64,000 nt of DNA from Candidatus Azobacteroides pseudotrichonymphae genomovar. CFP2 (GTDB taxonomy: Bacteria > Bacteroidota > Bacteroidia > Bacteroidales > Azobacteroidaceae): positions 820,001 to 884,000 of the forward strand of contig NC_011565.1 in the NCBI RefSeq assembly GCF_000010645.1, given 5' to 3'. This document shows, one piece after another, positions 21,183 to 31,495 of the stretch (the stretch's first letter is position 1; each line of letters begins with the position of its first letter). Position numbers and translations under genes: made by a program. The notes beneath the pieces are model-generated. The model saw only the letters and a list, made by a program, of their open reading frames with translations, ran no database searches and was not told where the DNA came from.

Positions 21183-22502
21183 ATGTTTGAAAATTTAACC
21201 GATAAGTTGGAACGATCTTTAAAATTGTTGAAGGGCGAAGGGAAAATTACTGAAATCAATGTTGCTGAAACACTCAAAGATATTCGCAAATCGTTATTGG
21301 ACGCAGATGTCAATTATAAAATAGCCAAATCATTTACCAATACTGTCAAGGAAAAAGCACTAGGACAAAATGTACTTGGATCAATAAAACCTGGTGAATT
21401 GATGGTTAAAATTGTTCATGATGAATTATCCAATTTGATGGGAAGTAATGCTTCCGAATTAAATTTATCCAATAAACTGTCAATTATTTTAATTTCCGGT
21501 TTACAGGGTTCTGGTAAAACAACTTTTTGTAGCAAATTAGCCAAAATGTTGAAGGATAAAAAGAATAAAAATCCTCTTTTAGTTGCTGACGATATTTATC
21601 GTCCAGCTGCAATTGACCAATTAAAGATTTTAGGTAAACAAATTGATGTGACTGTTTATTCAGAGCTTAACAATAAAAGCTCTATACAAATTGCTCAAAG
21701 TGCTATTAAACAAGCAAAACAAGATAAGAATGATGTGGTCATCATAGATACAGCGGGACGCTTGGCTGTAGACCAACGGATGATGGAAGAGATTGCATCT
21801 ATTAAAAAAGCTATCAATCCTGATGAAATCTTGTTTGTGGTGGATTCTATGACTGGACAGGATGCTGTAAATACAGCAAAAGAGTTTAATAATCGCTTGG
21901 ATTTTAGTGGAATTGTTCTTACTAAATTGGATGGAGATACGAGGGGAGGAGCAGCTTTATCCATCCGTGCAGTTGTTAATAAACCCATCAAATTTGTAAG
22001 TAGAGGAGAAAAAATGGAATCAATTGATATTTTTCATCCCAAACGTATGGCTGACCGAATCTTGGGCATGGGAGATATTGTTTCTCTTGTAGAGAAAGCT
22101 CAAGAACAATATAATGAAGGACTTGCCAGACGTTTGAAGAAAAGGATAGCTAAAAATCAGTTCGACTTTGATGATTTTCTTATCCAAATACAGCAAATTA
22201 AAAAAATGGGTAATTTAAGAGATTTGATTTCTATGCTTCCGGGCATGGGTAAAATGGTAAAAGAGATAGATGTTGATGACAATGCTTTCAAAAAGATTGA
22301 AGAAATTATTTATTCCATGACACCTACCGAAAGGGCTAATCCGTCTATCTTAAATAGTAGTCGAAAGTCACGTATAGCAAAAGGCAGTGGGAAAAAAATA
22401 TCGGAAGTAAATCAGCTACTCAAGCAATTCGAGCAAATTCGGAAAATGATGAAAACAATGACTATTCAAAAATCATTGAATAAAACGTTCCGTCGCAAAT
22501 AA
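21183..22502 (+). CDS. ffh: signal recognition particle protein
   Basis: GTPase that binds signal sequences and 4.5S RNA and delivers ribosomes to the membrane. The product has 439 residues: N domain (1-90), G domain with GLQGSGKTT (about 106-114), DDIYRPAAIDQL, DTAGRL and TKLDGDTRGG, then an M domain (about 300-439) with LPGMGKM. All GTPase motifs are intact. The partner FtsY is not in this window. pheT starts 10 bases downstream. Confidence 0.97.
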   Translation: MFENLTDKLERSLKLLKGEGKITEINVAETLKDIRKSLLDADVNYKIAKSFTNTVKEKALGQNVLGSIKPGELMVKIVHDELSNLMGSNASELNLSNKLSIILISGLQGSGKTTFCSKLAKMLKDKKNKNPLLVADDIYRPAAIDQLKILGKQIDVTVYSELNNKSSIQIAQSAIKQAKQDKNDVVIIDTAGRLAVDQRMMEEIASIKKAINPDEILFVVDSMTGQDAVNTAKEFNNRLDFSGIVLTKLDGDTRGGAALSIRAVVNKPIKFVSRGEKMESIDIFHPKRMADRILGMGDIVSLVEKAQEQYNEGLARRLKKRIAKNQFDFDDFLIQIQQIKKMGNLRDLISMLPGMGKMVKEIDVDDNAFKKIEEIIYSMTPTERANPSILNSSRKSRIAKGSGKKISEVNQLLKQFEQIRKMMKTMTIQKSLNKTFRRK

Positions 22503-22512
22503 AAATAACGTA

Positions 22513-24975
22513 ATGAATATTTCATTTAATTGGTTAAAAGAGTATCTTTCGTTTGACCTGTCTCCTAATCAGTTAGCCGACATTTTGACTTCTATTGGTC
22601 TGGAAACAAATAATATAAAAGAAGTAGAAATCATCAAGGGTGGATTAAAAGGATTGATTATCGGACAAGTACTTACATGTGAAAATCATCCTAATTCCGA
22701 CCATTTATATATTACAACTGTTGATTTAGGCATGGATAGACCTCAACAAATTGTATGTGGAGCATCTAATGTAGCTATTGGCCAGAAGGTGATAGTAGCA
22801 CCTGTGGGTACAACTTTATATTCTGGAGGCAAAATTTTCACAATCAAAAAATCAAAAATTAGAGGGATTGAATCTAATGGAATGATTTGTGCCGAGGATG
22901 AAATAGGTATTGGAGAAGCTCATAATGGTATTGTTGTGCTTCCAGAGACTATTAAAATTGGTATTCCAGCAAGCGAATATTATCAATTGAAGAATGATTA
23001 TGTTTTAGAAATAAATATTACCCCTAATCGTATAGATGCAGCTTCTCATTATGGAGTTGCCCGTGATTTGGCTGCTTATTTATCCTTTCATCATTCCCCA
23101 TCTGTTGCTCATCGCTTTAATGTTGATTCTTTCAAAATAGAAGATAAATCACCAATAATTACTGTTAAAGTTGAAGATATTTTGGCATGTCCCCGTTATA
23201 CGGGAGTGACTATTAAAAATGTGCAAGTAAAAGAAAGTCCTAATTGGTTAAAAAGACGTTTGAAGGCTATTGGAGTACGCTCTATCAATAATGTAGTAGA
23301 TATTACCAATTATATTTTGCACGAAACAGGTCAACCTATTCATGCTTTTGATTTGAAAGCGATAAAGGGCAATAAAATTTTTGTTAAAACATTGCCAAAA
23401 GGAACGACTTTTGTGACATTAGATGGTATAGAAAGACGACTTTCTAGTGAAGACTTGATGATTTGTAATGAAGAAATAGGTATGTGTATTGGTGGAGTAC
23501 TTGGAGGATTGGATTCCGGTGTGACGATGTCTACAAAAAATATATTTCTTGAATCGGCCTCTTTCAATCCAACTTACATTCGCAGAACTGCTCGCTTTCA
23601 TGGGTTGAATACAGATGCTTCGTTTCGTTTTGAGCGTGGTACCGATTCTAACAATACTTTATATGCATTGAAGCGGGCTGCACTGTTAATTAAAGATATT
23701 GCAGGTGGAATTATCGTAGGAGAAATACAAGATATTTATCCAAATAAGGTTACAAATAAAATAGTAGAACTAGATATTCGCAAGGCCAATAGTCTAATAG
23801 GGAAAAACATATCTGAAAAAGATATAGAAACCATTTTTGATGGTCTTGAGATAGTCATTTTAAATAAAAAAAACTATGTATGGTCATTAAGTATTCCTAG
23901 CTATCGTGTGGACGTTACGCGTGATGTAGATGTTATTGAGGAGATTCTTCGTATCTATGGATACAACAATGTAGAAATGAAAGAAGAAATAAAATCTACG
24001 CTTTCCTTCCAAACTTCTACCGATAGAAAATACGAATTACAGAATATTATATCAGAGCAACTTGCAGGTAGTGGCTTCAATGAAATTTTAAATAATTCAC
24101 TTACTTCCAGTACTTACTATGAAAGTTTAACTTTTTTTTCAAAAAAAAAATGCATACCACTGTATAATCCGTTGAGTTCCGATTTGGATATAATGCGTCA
24201 AACATTGTTGTTTGGAGGGTTAGAATCTATTGAATACAATTGCAATCATAAAAATTCAGATTTGAAATTCTACGAATTTGGCAATGTTTATTTCCATTTC
24301 CCAGTAAATGGGAACGATTGTTTGACTTCTACTAAAGAAGAATTTCATTTAGCTTTATGGATCATAGGTAATTCTATAGTTGGTAATTGGGTATGCACGA
24401 CGGAGAAATCTTCTATTTACGAATTGAAATCATACACAGAAAATATTCTGTTTCGTTTGGGGATTCCCTCAAGAAAAATTGTTTACATTTTGTGTGACAA
24501 TGATATTTTTTCGTCCGGTTTATTTATTAAAACATTATTAGGTAAGCAATTAGGAATTTTAGGAATTTTGCAAAAAAGCATTTGTAAAAAGTTTTCTATC
24601 AATACAGAAGTTTATTTTGCTGAGTTGAACTGGGATTTGTTGATAGGGGAGATTGAGGATATACGTATAAAGCAGACTGATATACCTAAATTTCCATTTG
24701 TGAAAAGAGATTTGTCATTATTACTCGATACAAATGTTCTTTTTGCAGAGATTGAAAAAATCGCTTATCAAATAGATAAGAAAATTCTAAAAGAAATAAG
24801 GTTATTTGATGTATATGAAGGGGGGAATCTACCTGAAGGAAAAAAGTCATATGCTGTAAGTTTTATTTTGCAAGATCAGAAAAAAACATTAGATGACAAA
24901 CAAATAGAAAATTTAATGAACTGTATCCAAAAAAAATTGGAAGAAAAACTTAATGCACAATTAAGGTGGTTCTAA
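22513..24975 (+). CDS. pheT: phenylalanyl-tRNA synthetase beta subunit
   Basis: Non-catalytic but essential half of the (alpha beta)2 PheRS, with tRNA-binding and editing roles. The 820-residue protein has an N-terminal OB-fold EMAP-like tRNA-binding domain (about 40-150), B3/B4 editing region, B5 domain and a C-terminal ferredoxin-fold anticodon-binding domain ending in LNAQLRWF. Length is normal for Bacteroidetes. pheS is not in the window. Downstream lies the wreck of yebC, its usual Bacteroides neighbour. Confidence 0.96.
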   Translation: MNISFNWLKEYLSFDLSPNQLADILTSIGLETNNIKEVEIIKGGLKGLIIGQVLTCENHPNSDHLYITTVDLGMDRPQQIVCGASNVAIGQKVIVAPVGTTLYSGGKIFTIKKSKIRGIESNGMICAEDEIGIGEAHNGIVVLPETIKIGIPASEYYQLKNDYVLEINITPNRIDAASHYGVARDLAAYLSFHHSPSVAHRFNVDSFKIEDKSPIITVKVEDILACPRYTGVTIKNVQVKESPNWLKRRLKAIGVRSINNVVDITNYILHETGQPIHAFDLKAIKGNKIFVKTLPKGTTFVTLDGIERRLSSEDLMICNEEIGMCIGGVLGGLDSGVTMSTKNIFLESASFNPTYIRRTARFHGLNTDASFRFERGTDSNNTLYALKRAALLIKDIAGGIIVGEIQDIYPNKVTNKIVELDIRKANSLIGKNISEKDIETIFDGLEIVILNKKNYVWSLSIPSYRVDVTRDVDVIEEILRIYGYNNVEMKEEIKSTLSFQTSTDRKYELQNIISEQLAGSGFNEILNNSLTSSTYYESLTFFSKKKCIPLYNPLSSDLDIMRQTLLFGGLESIEYNCNHKNSDLKFYEFGNVYFHFPVNGNDCLTSTKEEFHLALWIIGNSIVGNWVCTTEKSSIYELKSYTENILFRLGIPSRKIVYILCDNDIFSSGLFIKTLLGKQLGILGILQKSICKKFSINTEVYFAELNWDLLIGEIEDIRIKQTDIPKFPFVKRDLSLLLDTNVLFAEIEKIAYQIDKKILKEIRLFDVYEGGNLPEGKKSYAVSFILQDQKKTLDDKQIENLMNCIQKKLEEKLNAQLRWF

Positions 24976-24982
24976 AAATAAT

Positions 24983-25350
24983 ATAGGAAGAGCATTGAAT
25001 AATGAAGTAAAACTAATATGATAAGGCAACAGAATTAGAATGTTTAGGTAAACATGTGGCACGTGTATTCCCTAAATTTGGGACAAGTGTGTTATAATTT
25101 GCCGTAAAAAAAAGTGGAACTGATTCAAATATTAATCTTCGTTTGCGTGTTTTGATGTAACAGGCGAAAGAGTGGAATATGCCTAAAAGAAAATGTAGAA
25201 AGAGCAATTAAGATAAGAATGATAGTAGTTTGTTAGGGATAAGCGTGAACTTGTAATTCCTTTTTAGTCAAAAATGTATATGCAAAATTACATATAAGAA
25301 AGGAAATACTATACCAATTTACAGTGAGTTCCATTTTGTTCAACTATTCA
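24983..25350 (+). pseudogene. yebC: YebC/TACO1-family gene, dead
   Basis: YebC-family proteins act in translation (relief of stalling) or as DNA-binding regulators. Read across frames, the + strand follows the family from its start. IGRAL (start codon now ATA) is followed, after a frameshift, by GKHVARVFPKFGTSVL. Then come a TAA stop, FAVKKSGTDSNINLRLRVLM, another stop, QAKEWNMPKRK, a decayed VYEGYAPHGIAILVE block, and NVYAKLHIRKE...TVSSILF, which matches the NVR..F.K.GG..G..GSVSF region. Several stops, at least two frameshifts, an internal deletion and loss of the C-terminal part exclude function. Position right after pheT supports it. Confidence 0.85.
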
Positions 25351-25406
25351 AAAATATTTATGTGCAAAATGTTTTTTTATAATATGAAGTACCCTCGAAT
25401 ATATCG

Positions 25407-26939
25407 TCATTCTGTTTTTACCAAATTTTTTCCTGTCATCTCTTGAGGTTTTTTTAGACCCAAAATATGAAGAATAGAAGGAGCTACATCAGCTAATTTG
25501 CCTGATTCCACTATTGCATTTTTATTTTCGGATATAAAAATAAATGGTACTGGGTTTAGTGAATGAGCAGTGTTGGGAGTCCCATCGTTATTTAAAGCAT
25601 AATCGGCATTTCCATGATCAGCAATTACAATGGAATTGTACCCATTAGATTTAGCAGTTTCAATAGTGTCTTTCAAGCATTCATCTACAACTATTACAGT
25701 TTTTTCAATAGCTTTATAAATACCTGTATGCCCAACCATATCACCATTGGCATAGTTGACCACAATAAAATCAAATTGTTGAGATTGAATAGATTCTATC
25801 AATCTATCCTTAATTTCGTAAGCTGACATTTCTGGCTTTAAATCGTAAGTAGCCACCTTAGGAGAATCTACCAGAATACGTTTTTCATTTTTATACGGCA
25901 CTTCTCTACCTCCATTGAAAAAGAAAGTAACATGTGCGTATTTTTCTGTTTCTGCAATACGAAGTTGTTTTAATCCAGAATTAGAAAGAAATTCACCTAA
26001 AGTATTATTTAAATTTTCCTTATCAAAAAGAATATGGATATTCTTAAAAGTAGGATCATAAGGAGTCATTGTAAAGTATTGAAGATCAGGGATAGTTGTC
26101 ATCCCTTGCTCAGGCATATCCTGCTGACTAAAGACAACGGTTAGTTCTTTGGCTCGATCATTCCGGTAATTAAAGAAAAGAACTACATCCCCTTTTTCTA
26201 TCATAGCAACAGGCTTCCCTTTTTTTATACAAACAAGAGGTTTCATAAATTCGTCCGTTATACCTTCTAAATAGAATTGTTCTATAGATTTTATTAAATT
26301 TTCGGTAGGAGTTCCTATTCCCCTCACTAATAAATTATATGCTTCCCTTATTCTTTCCCAACGTTTATCTCTGTCCATAGCATAATAACGTCCTATAACA
26401 GACGCAATCTGTCCGGAAGTCTGCCGTAAATGAGCCTCTAATTTTTTAATAAATCCAATTCCACTTTTGGGATCTGTATCTCTTCCGTCTAAAAAGCAAT
26501 GCACAAAAACTTTATATAAATCATAAAACTTGCTGATATCTATCAATTTGAATAAATGTCTCAAGCTACTATGAACTCCACCATTAGAAACTAGACCCAT
26601 TAAGTGGACTTGCTTATTATTTTCTTTTGCATACGAATATGCTTTCTGGATGGAAAGATTTTCTAATATGGAATTATTCTGTATTGCAGTATTAATTCTT
26701 ACCAAATCTTGATGAACTATACGTCCGGCACCGATATTTAGATGACCTACTTCCGAATTTCCCATTTGTCCAGAAGGTAAACCTACATCTTCGCCAGATG
26801 CTTGAAGTTGAGAATTAGGGTAATTTTCCAGCAAGTAATCCCAATAGGGAGTTGTTGTGCTGTATATCACATCCTTTTGAGTATGATCACCACATCCCCA
26901 ACCATCAAGGATAACTAATAGCACTTTCTTTTTTGCCAT
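25407..26939 (-). CDS. gpmI: 2,3-bisphosphoglycerate-independent phosphoglycerate mutase
   Basis: Interconverts 3- and 2-phosphoglycerate in glycolysis. The 510-residue Mn-dependent, alkaline-phosphatase-superfamily enzyme has LDGWGCGD at residues 11-18, the phosphoserine nucleophile Ser62 in [16 protein letters not shown], and metal-binding motifs [13 protein letters not shown] and IADHGNAD. Start and length are standard. It stands between the yebC remnant and the nfn-like pair, with a 217-base gap upstream. Confidence 0.96.
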   Translation of the reverse strand: MAKKKVLLVILDGWGCGDHTQKDVIYSTTTPYWDYLLENYPNSQLQASGEDVGLPSGQMGNSEVGHLNIGAGRIVHQDLVRINTAIQNNSILENLSIQKAYSYAKENNKQVHLMGLVSNGGVHSSLRHLFKLIDISKFYDLYKVFVHCFLDGRDTDPKSGIGFIKKLEAHLRQTSGQIASVIGRYYAMDRDKRWERIREAYNLLVRGIGTPTENLIKSIEQFYLEGITDEFMKPLVCIKKGKPVAMIEKGDVVLFFNYRNDRAKELTVVFSQQDMPEQGMTTIPDLQYFTMTPYDPTFKNIHILFDKENLNNTLGEFLSNSGLKQLRIAETEKYAHVTFFFNGGREVPYKNEKRILVDSPKVATYDLKPEMSAYEIKDRLIESIQSQQFDFIVVNYANGDMVGHTGIYKAIEKTVIVVDECLKDTIETAKSNGYNSIVIADHGNADYALNNDGTPNTAHSLNPVPFIFISENKNAIVESGKLADVAPSILHILGLKKPQEMTGKNLVKTE

Positions 26940-27156
26940 TTGGATTTTTATTTATTCTAATAAAAAATTTTCTAATGCAGATTTAATGAAAAGTTCAATA
27001 TTCTTACTTCAGATTATACTGTCCTATTTTTCTCTCTTCATTTTTGCTAATCCACAAATTGGTCTACTACATAAAATAGTAGAATAATTTCTTGTGAAAT
27101 TAAATCAAAAATAAAAGACAGAAAATGGTAATTTATTGGTTACTAAAATATATAAA

Positions 27157-28641
27157 TTAATTCTGTTTTATTTTTTCTAAATTAAAAGCTCTATGCATTG
27201 AGGATGCTGCCTTGCGTCCATCTCCCATTGCTAAAATTACAGTCGCACCACCCCTTATTATATCACCGCCAGCGTAAACATCGGATAAGTCAGTTTGCAA
27301 GGTGTCTTGGCGCACAGTAATTGTTCCCAATCTGCTTACATTCAGTCCTTTAAAGGAATTAGGAATAAGTGGATTTGGAGAAACACCAATAGCTACAATA
27401 ACTACATCAACATCCAAAATTTTAGTTGAATTAGGAATTGCTGATGGTTTTCTTCTACCAGAAATATCTGGCTCTCCCAATATCATTCGTTGGAGCACTA
27501 TTTGTTTTACTCGTCCCTTCTCGTTTCCGATATATTCAGTTGGATTGTAAAGGTTCATAAAAATAACTCCTTCTTCTTTGGCGTGTTTTACCTCTTCTAT
27601 ACGTGCTGGCATTTCCTCTTCCGAACGACGATAAATAATTATAGCTTTTTCTGCACCTAAGCGCCTAGCTGTTCTTACGGAATCTATCGCTGTATTTCCT
27701 CCACCAATAACTGCCACATTTTTACCTAAAAAAATGGGAGTATCGGCTTCTTTCCGATTAGCGCCCATTAAATTAACACGAGTCAAATATTCGTTAGAAG
27801 ATAAAATTCCTGAAAGATTTTCTCCTGAGATATTCATAAAATTAGGTAATCCGGCACCTCCGGCGACAAAAATTCCTTTATAATCCTCATCATGCAAATC
27901 TTGATATGAAATTGTCTTACCAACAATTATATTTTTGATAAATCGAACACCCATTTTTTTTAGCACATTGATCTCTAAATCTACGATCCGATTGGGTAAA
28001 CGAAATTCAGGTATACCATATTTTAACACACCACCTATTTCGTGCAAAGCTTCAAAGACGGTTATTTCATATCCTAATTTAGCCATATCTCCTGCAAAGG
28101 ATAATCCCGCAGGACCTGAACCAACTACAGCGATTTTAATTCCATTATTCTTAGAAATTTCAGGAACAGATAATGAACTGTTTTCTCGTTCAAAATCGGA
28201 GGCAAATCGTTCCAAATAGCCAATAGCTACTGGCTCCCCTTTAGTTTTTAGATAAACACATTTACTTTCACATTGTTTCTCCTGAGGACAAACCCTACCA
28301 CAAACTGCTGGCAGAGCAGAAGTTTGTTTTAATACCTTAGCAGCTTCTAATATATTGTTTCGCTCAATGTTTTTAATGAATTTTGGAATATTGATTTCTA
28401 CAGGACAACCTGTTATACATTGTGGATCAAGGCAATCTAAACAACGTTTAGATTCCAACAATGCTTGTTCTAATGACAATCCTATATTTACCTCATCGTA
28501 ATTATGGATTCTGTAGTTTGTATTCAGTTCTCTCATTTTAACGCGTTGAATACTAATGCGTTCTTTATTTTTCATACTCTTTTGTAAGCTTTCTCTCCAA
28601 GATTCCTTCCGTTGAGATCTTAAATATTCCTTATCAATCAT
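27157..28641 (-). CDS. NfnB/GltD-like NADPH-dependent flavoprotein
   Basis: Large subunit of an NfnAB/SudAB-type complex, often annotated as glutamate synthase small subunit. The protein has 494 residues. The N-terminal part has two Cys clusters for [4Fe-4S] centres (CLDCLDPQCITGCPVEI and CGRVCPQEKQCESKC). An FAD site GSGPAGLSFAGD and an NADPH site IGGGNTAIDSVRTARRLGA follow, then GDIIRGGATVILAMGDG at the C-terminus. The gene just upstream is NfnA-like, and no gltB large subunit is adjacent. Nfn complexes couple NADH and reduced ferredoxin to NADP+ reduction by electron bifurcation. Sulfide dehydrogenase or glutamate synthase activity are alternatives. Confidence 0.85.
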   Translation of the reverse strand: MIDKEYLRSQRKESWRESLQKSMKNKERISIQRVKMRELNTNYRIHNYDEVNIGLSLEQALLESKRCLDCLDPQCITGCPVEINIPKFIKNIERNNILEAAKVLKQTSALPAVCGRVCPQEKQCESKCVYLKTKGEPVAIGYLERFASDFERENSSLSVPEISKNNGIKIAVVGSGPAGLSFAGDMAKLGYEITVFEALHEIGGVLKYGIPEFRLPNRIVDLEINVLKKMGVRFIKNIIVGKTISYQDLHDEDYKGIFVAGGAGLPNFMNISGENLSGILSSNEYLTRVNLMGANRKEADTPIFLGKNVAVIGGGNTAIDSVRTARRLGAEKAIIIYRRSEEEMPARIEEVKHAKEEGVIFMNLYNPTEYIGNEKGRVKQIVLQRMILGEPDISGRRKPSAIPNSTKILDVDVVIVAIGVSPNPLIPNSFKGLNVSRLGTITVRQDTLQTDLSDVYAGGDIIRGGATVILAMGDGRKAASSMHRAFNLEKIKQN

Positions 28642-28669
28642 AAATTATAATTTTTGGGCCTTGTATAAT

Positions 28670-29452
28670 TTAATTGTAAGCGTTTAAACGCATTATCATT
28701 TCATCAAAATTAACCTTGTGAGCATCAAATTCAGGACCATCCACACATACAAATTTAGTTTCTCCTCCTACTGAAACTCGACACGCACCACACATTCCTG
28801 TTCCATCTACCATAATAGTATTCAAGGAAGCAACCGTAGGAATATCATACCTCTTTGTCAAAAGAGAAACAAACTTCATCATAATAGCGGGTCCAATTGT
28901 TATACATAAATCTATTTTTTCTTTCCTGATAATCGCTTCCACACCATTGGTTACAAGTCCTTTTGTTCCATATGAACCGTCATCTGTTATTATGATCACT
29001 TCATCCGAAAACTGCCTAATTTCTTTTTCCAAAATAATTAATTCTTTAGTTCGTGCAGCCAAAACAGTAGTTATTTTATTTCCTGCCTTTTTCATTGCTT
29101 CTACAATTGGTAGCATGGGAGCGGCTCCAACTCCTCCACAAGCACAAACAATCGACCCAAAATTGTCAATGTGAGTTGCTTTACCTAATGGACCCACCAG
29201 ATCGGTAATTTTATCTCCTTTATTCAGAGCACAGATTTTTTTAGATGATTTCCCTACCTTCTGAATAACTATAGTAATTGTACCCTTTTGAACATTTGCA
29301 CTTGCGACAGTCAATGGAATACGTTCTCCATTTTTACCTATTTTCACAATTACAAAATGTCCTGCTTTCCTCGTTTTAGCAATTAAAGGAGCTTCCACTT
29401 CCAACTTAACTACGTTTTCGGAGAGAATTTCTTTTTTGACAATTCTATTCAT
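28670..29452 (-). CDS. NfnA/SudB-like ferredoxin-NADP reductase subunit
   Basis: Small partner of the preceding flavoprotein. The 260-residue protein is built like PyrK: an FAD-binding barrel (HFVIVKIGKNGERIPLTVAS), an NAD(H) site ACGGVGAAPMLPI, and a C-terminal Cys-rich segment (TGMCGACRVSVGGETKFVC) binding [2Fe-2S]. Pairing with an NfnB homologue 28 bases downstream, not with pyrD, separates it from PyrK. The pair is probably cotranscribed from the -7 element at 29482-29489. Confidence 0.85.
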   Translation of the reverse strand: MNRIVKKEILSENVVKLEVEAPLIAKTRKAGHFVIVKIGKNGERIPLTVASANVQKGTITIVIQKVGKSSKKICALNKGDKITDLVGPLGKATHIDNFGSIVCACGGVGAAPMLPIVEAMKKAGNKITTVLAARTKELIILEKEIRQFSDEVIIITDDGSYGTKGLVTNGVEAIIRKEKIDLCITIGPAIMMKFVSLLTKRYDIPTVASLNTIMVDGTGMCGACRVSVGGETKFVCVDGPEFDAHKVNFDEMIMRLNAYN

Positions 29453-29936
29453 CTAGCGCAAATTAAATAATAAAAATCTTGCAAAAGTAAGTAAAAAATA
29501 GAGATTTAACTATAAATCTAGTATTGCTGTGTAATTTTATCTCAAATATTTTTTGATTAAATTCGATTGAAAGAGCTTATTTTTATATATACAGAGATGA
29601 AGCAGTTTTTTTCTTTGTATTGAAAGATTTGAAATCGATGTCGAGCTGATGTTAAGTTAACATATATTAGGAAACATAATTTGGACCGTTTTATAGAATT
29701 ATAGAAAAAAGGAATTGAGGCGATAGATTTTCTTGTATTTTCTTGCGTTGCGATGGACAACACAAACATTCTTATTGAAAGAGTTGCCAATATTCATTTA
29801 AAAGAACGAATAGGGTTTCTTCCCGGAATCTAGAAAAGCTTCTGGGTTGAATTCTCCCATAGTACAAGGGTATAAGTAGCGAATGGAGATATAATTGTAC
29901 TCGACCTCGCTTGTGTGAGAGAATAGAACTACACAT
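29453..29936. other. 484 bp divergent spacer
   Basis: Lies between nfnA (-) and miaA (+). A short + stretch near 29753-29830 reads MDNTNILIERVANIHLKERI before a stop and may be the tail of a dead gene, but it was not assigned. The nfn promoter element lies at its left end. Confidence 0.4.
29482..29489 (-). promoter_or_regulatory. -7 element for the nfn-like pair
   Basis: On the minus strand TACTTTTG matches TAnnTTTG, 29 bases before the start of the NfnA-like gene. No -33 box is clear. Confidence 0.5.
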
Positions 29937-30860
29937 ATGAGAAGTTTAATAGTAGTGTTAGGTCCTACTGCCGTAGGCAAAACAAAGGTGGCTATCTTTT
30001 TAGCAAAATATTTTCAATCACCTATTATTTCTGTAGACTCCCGGCAGCTTTACAAAGAATTGCCTATTGGAACAGCAGCTCCTTCTATTGTAGAATTAAA
30101 TCAAGTAAAACATTATTTTGTAGCCAGCCTTTCTGTTACCGATTATTATAATGCAAGCAAATTCGAAAAAGAAGCAATAGCTCTCATTTCCAATCTTCAT
30201 CAGAAATATCAAACAATCATTGCCTGTGGAGGTTCTATGCTATATCTTGATGCTCTTTGCCGAGGTATAGATGAAATTCCAACAATAGATCCCAAGTTAC
30301 GTATGAATATTCTTTCTGTCTACAGGAAAGAAGGAATAGATTCAATTCTCCGACAATTAAGGACTCATGACCCCACTTTTTATAATTTGGTAGATTTGAA
30401 AAATCATAAAAGAGTAATTCATGCTTTAGAAATTTGTTTGATGACAGGAAAACCTTATTCTCAACTTCGATGTGGAAATGTTAAAAAACGCTCATTCAAT
30501 ATCATCAAAATCGGGTTAAATAGAGAGCGTCAAGAATTATATAATAGAATTAGTATCCGTGTAGATAAAATGATAGAAAACGGACTTCTCGAAGAAGCCC
30601 GTAGAGTTTATCCTTATCATCATTTTAATTCTTTAAATACAGTTGGATATAAAGAACTTTTTCAATTTTTTGATGGAAAATACACTTTGGATTTTGCCAT
30701 CGAAAAAATTAAACGAAATACAAGAATTTATTCTCGCAAACAAATAGCATGGTTTAAGAAAGACAAAGAAATCAATTGGTTTTATCCAAACAACATTGAT
30801 GAATTTGAAACTAGCTGTTTACTTGATACCATTTCGCATAAATCCATTTTACTTACTTAA
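29937..30860 (+). CDS. miaA: tRNA dimethylallyltransferase
   Basis: Adds a dimethylallyl group to A37 of tRNAs reading UNN codons. The 307-residue protein has P-loop GPTAVGKT (9-16), DSRQLYKELPIGTAAP, the GGSMLYLDAL motif and IKRNTRIYSRKQIAWFK near the C-terminus. The 3' end overlaps convergent tadA by 4 bases. In Bacteroides lpxA often precedes miaA, but no LpxA motif is visible upstream. Confidence 0.95.
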   Translation: MRSLIVVLGPTAVGKTKVAIFLAKYFQSPIISVDSRQLYKELPIGTAAPSIVELNQVKHYFVASLSVTDYYNASKFEKEAIALISNLHQKYQTIIACGGSMLYLDALCRGIDEIPTIDPKLRMNILSVYRKEGIDSILRQLRTHDPTFYNLVDLKNHKRVIHALEICLMTGKPYSQLRCGNVKKRSFNIIKIGLNRERQELYNRISIRVDKMIENGLLEEARRVYPYHHFNSLNTVGYKELFQFFDGKYTLDFAIEKIKRNTRIYSRKQIAWFKKDKEINWFYPNNIDEFETSCLLDTISHKSILLT

Positions 30861-31297
30861 TTCCTTTTATCTTTAAAGAATTTTTTCATTAAAAAACCAG
30901 ATTCTTCTGCTAGTATTTTACTAGTAACTTTTGTTTTGGGATGTAAAATGAAAGGAGTTATCTTGTGGTACCCTCGCTTTTCATCTTTTATCCCATAAAC
31001 AATACGTTTTATTTGAGCCCACGCTAAAGCTCCTGCACACATCGGACAGGGTTCGACCGTGACATAAAGCACACAGTTTGTTAAATACTTTCCTCCTAAA
31101 GCTATTGATGCAGCGGTAATTGCCTGCATTTCTGCATGTGCTGTTGTATCATTAAGCGTTTCTGTAAGGTTGTGAGAACGAGCAATAATTCGTTTATCTG
31201 ACACAATCACTGCCCCAATGGGGACTTCTGCTTTTTCGAAAGCTTTTTGGGCTTCCAACAAAGCCTGTTTCATATAATATTCATCCTCTTGTAACAT
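30857..31297 (-). CDS. tadA: tRNA-specific adenosine deaminase
   Basis: Converts A34 to inosine in tRNA-Arg(ACG). The 146-residue cytidine-deaminase-fold enzyme has zinc ligands His54 and Glu56 in the HAE motif and the PCPMC motif with Cys84 and Cys87. It ends inside the miaA stop region on the opposite strand, so the two mRNAs overlap tail to tail. Confidence 0.95.
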   Translation of the reverse strand: MLQEDEYYMKQALLEAQKAFEKAEVPIGAVIVSDKRIIARSHNLTETLNDTTAHAEMQAITAASIALGGKYLTNCVLYVTVEPCPMCAGALAWAQIKRIVYGIKDEKRGYHKITPFILHPKTKVTSKILAEESGFLMKKFFKDKRN

Positions 31298-31312
31298 TGT
31301 TATCTATTCCAG

Positions 31313-31330
31313 TTTAGTTAATTAACTAAA
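31313..31330. repeat. 18-bp perfect palindrome between tadA and rsfS
   Basis: TTTAGTTAA followed directly by its complement TTAACTAAA, 16 bases upstream of the tadA start and in the divergent spacer with rsfS-ftsH. It has the symmetry of an operator, but AT-rich chance is possible. Confidence 0.4.
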
Positions 31331-31495
31331 ATCTGTTGTTGAACAATTATTAATGGAACGGAGTTTTTTGTTTAAAATAGAGCCTTCACCTCCAAGATAA
31401 TTCAAAAAAACAGATAAATAGCACTTTGGATTTGTTTTTTTATTAAGGCAAAAAAAGTTTTACTTTTACAGATTCTCTAATTAATTTTTTTTGAA

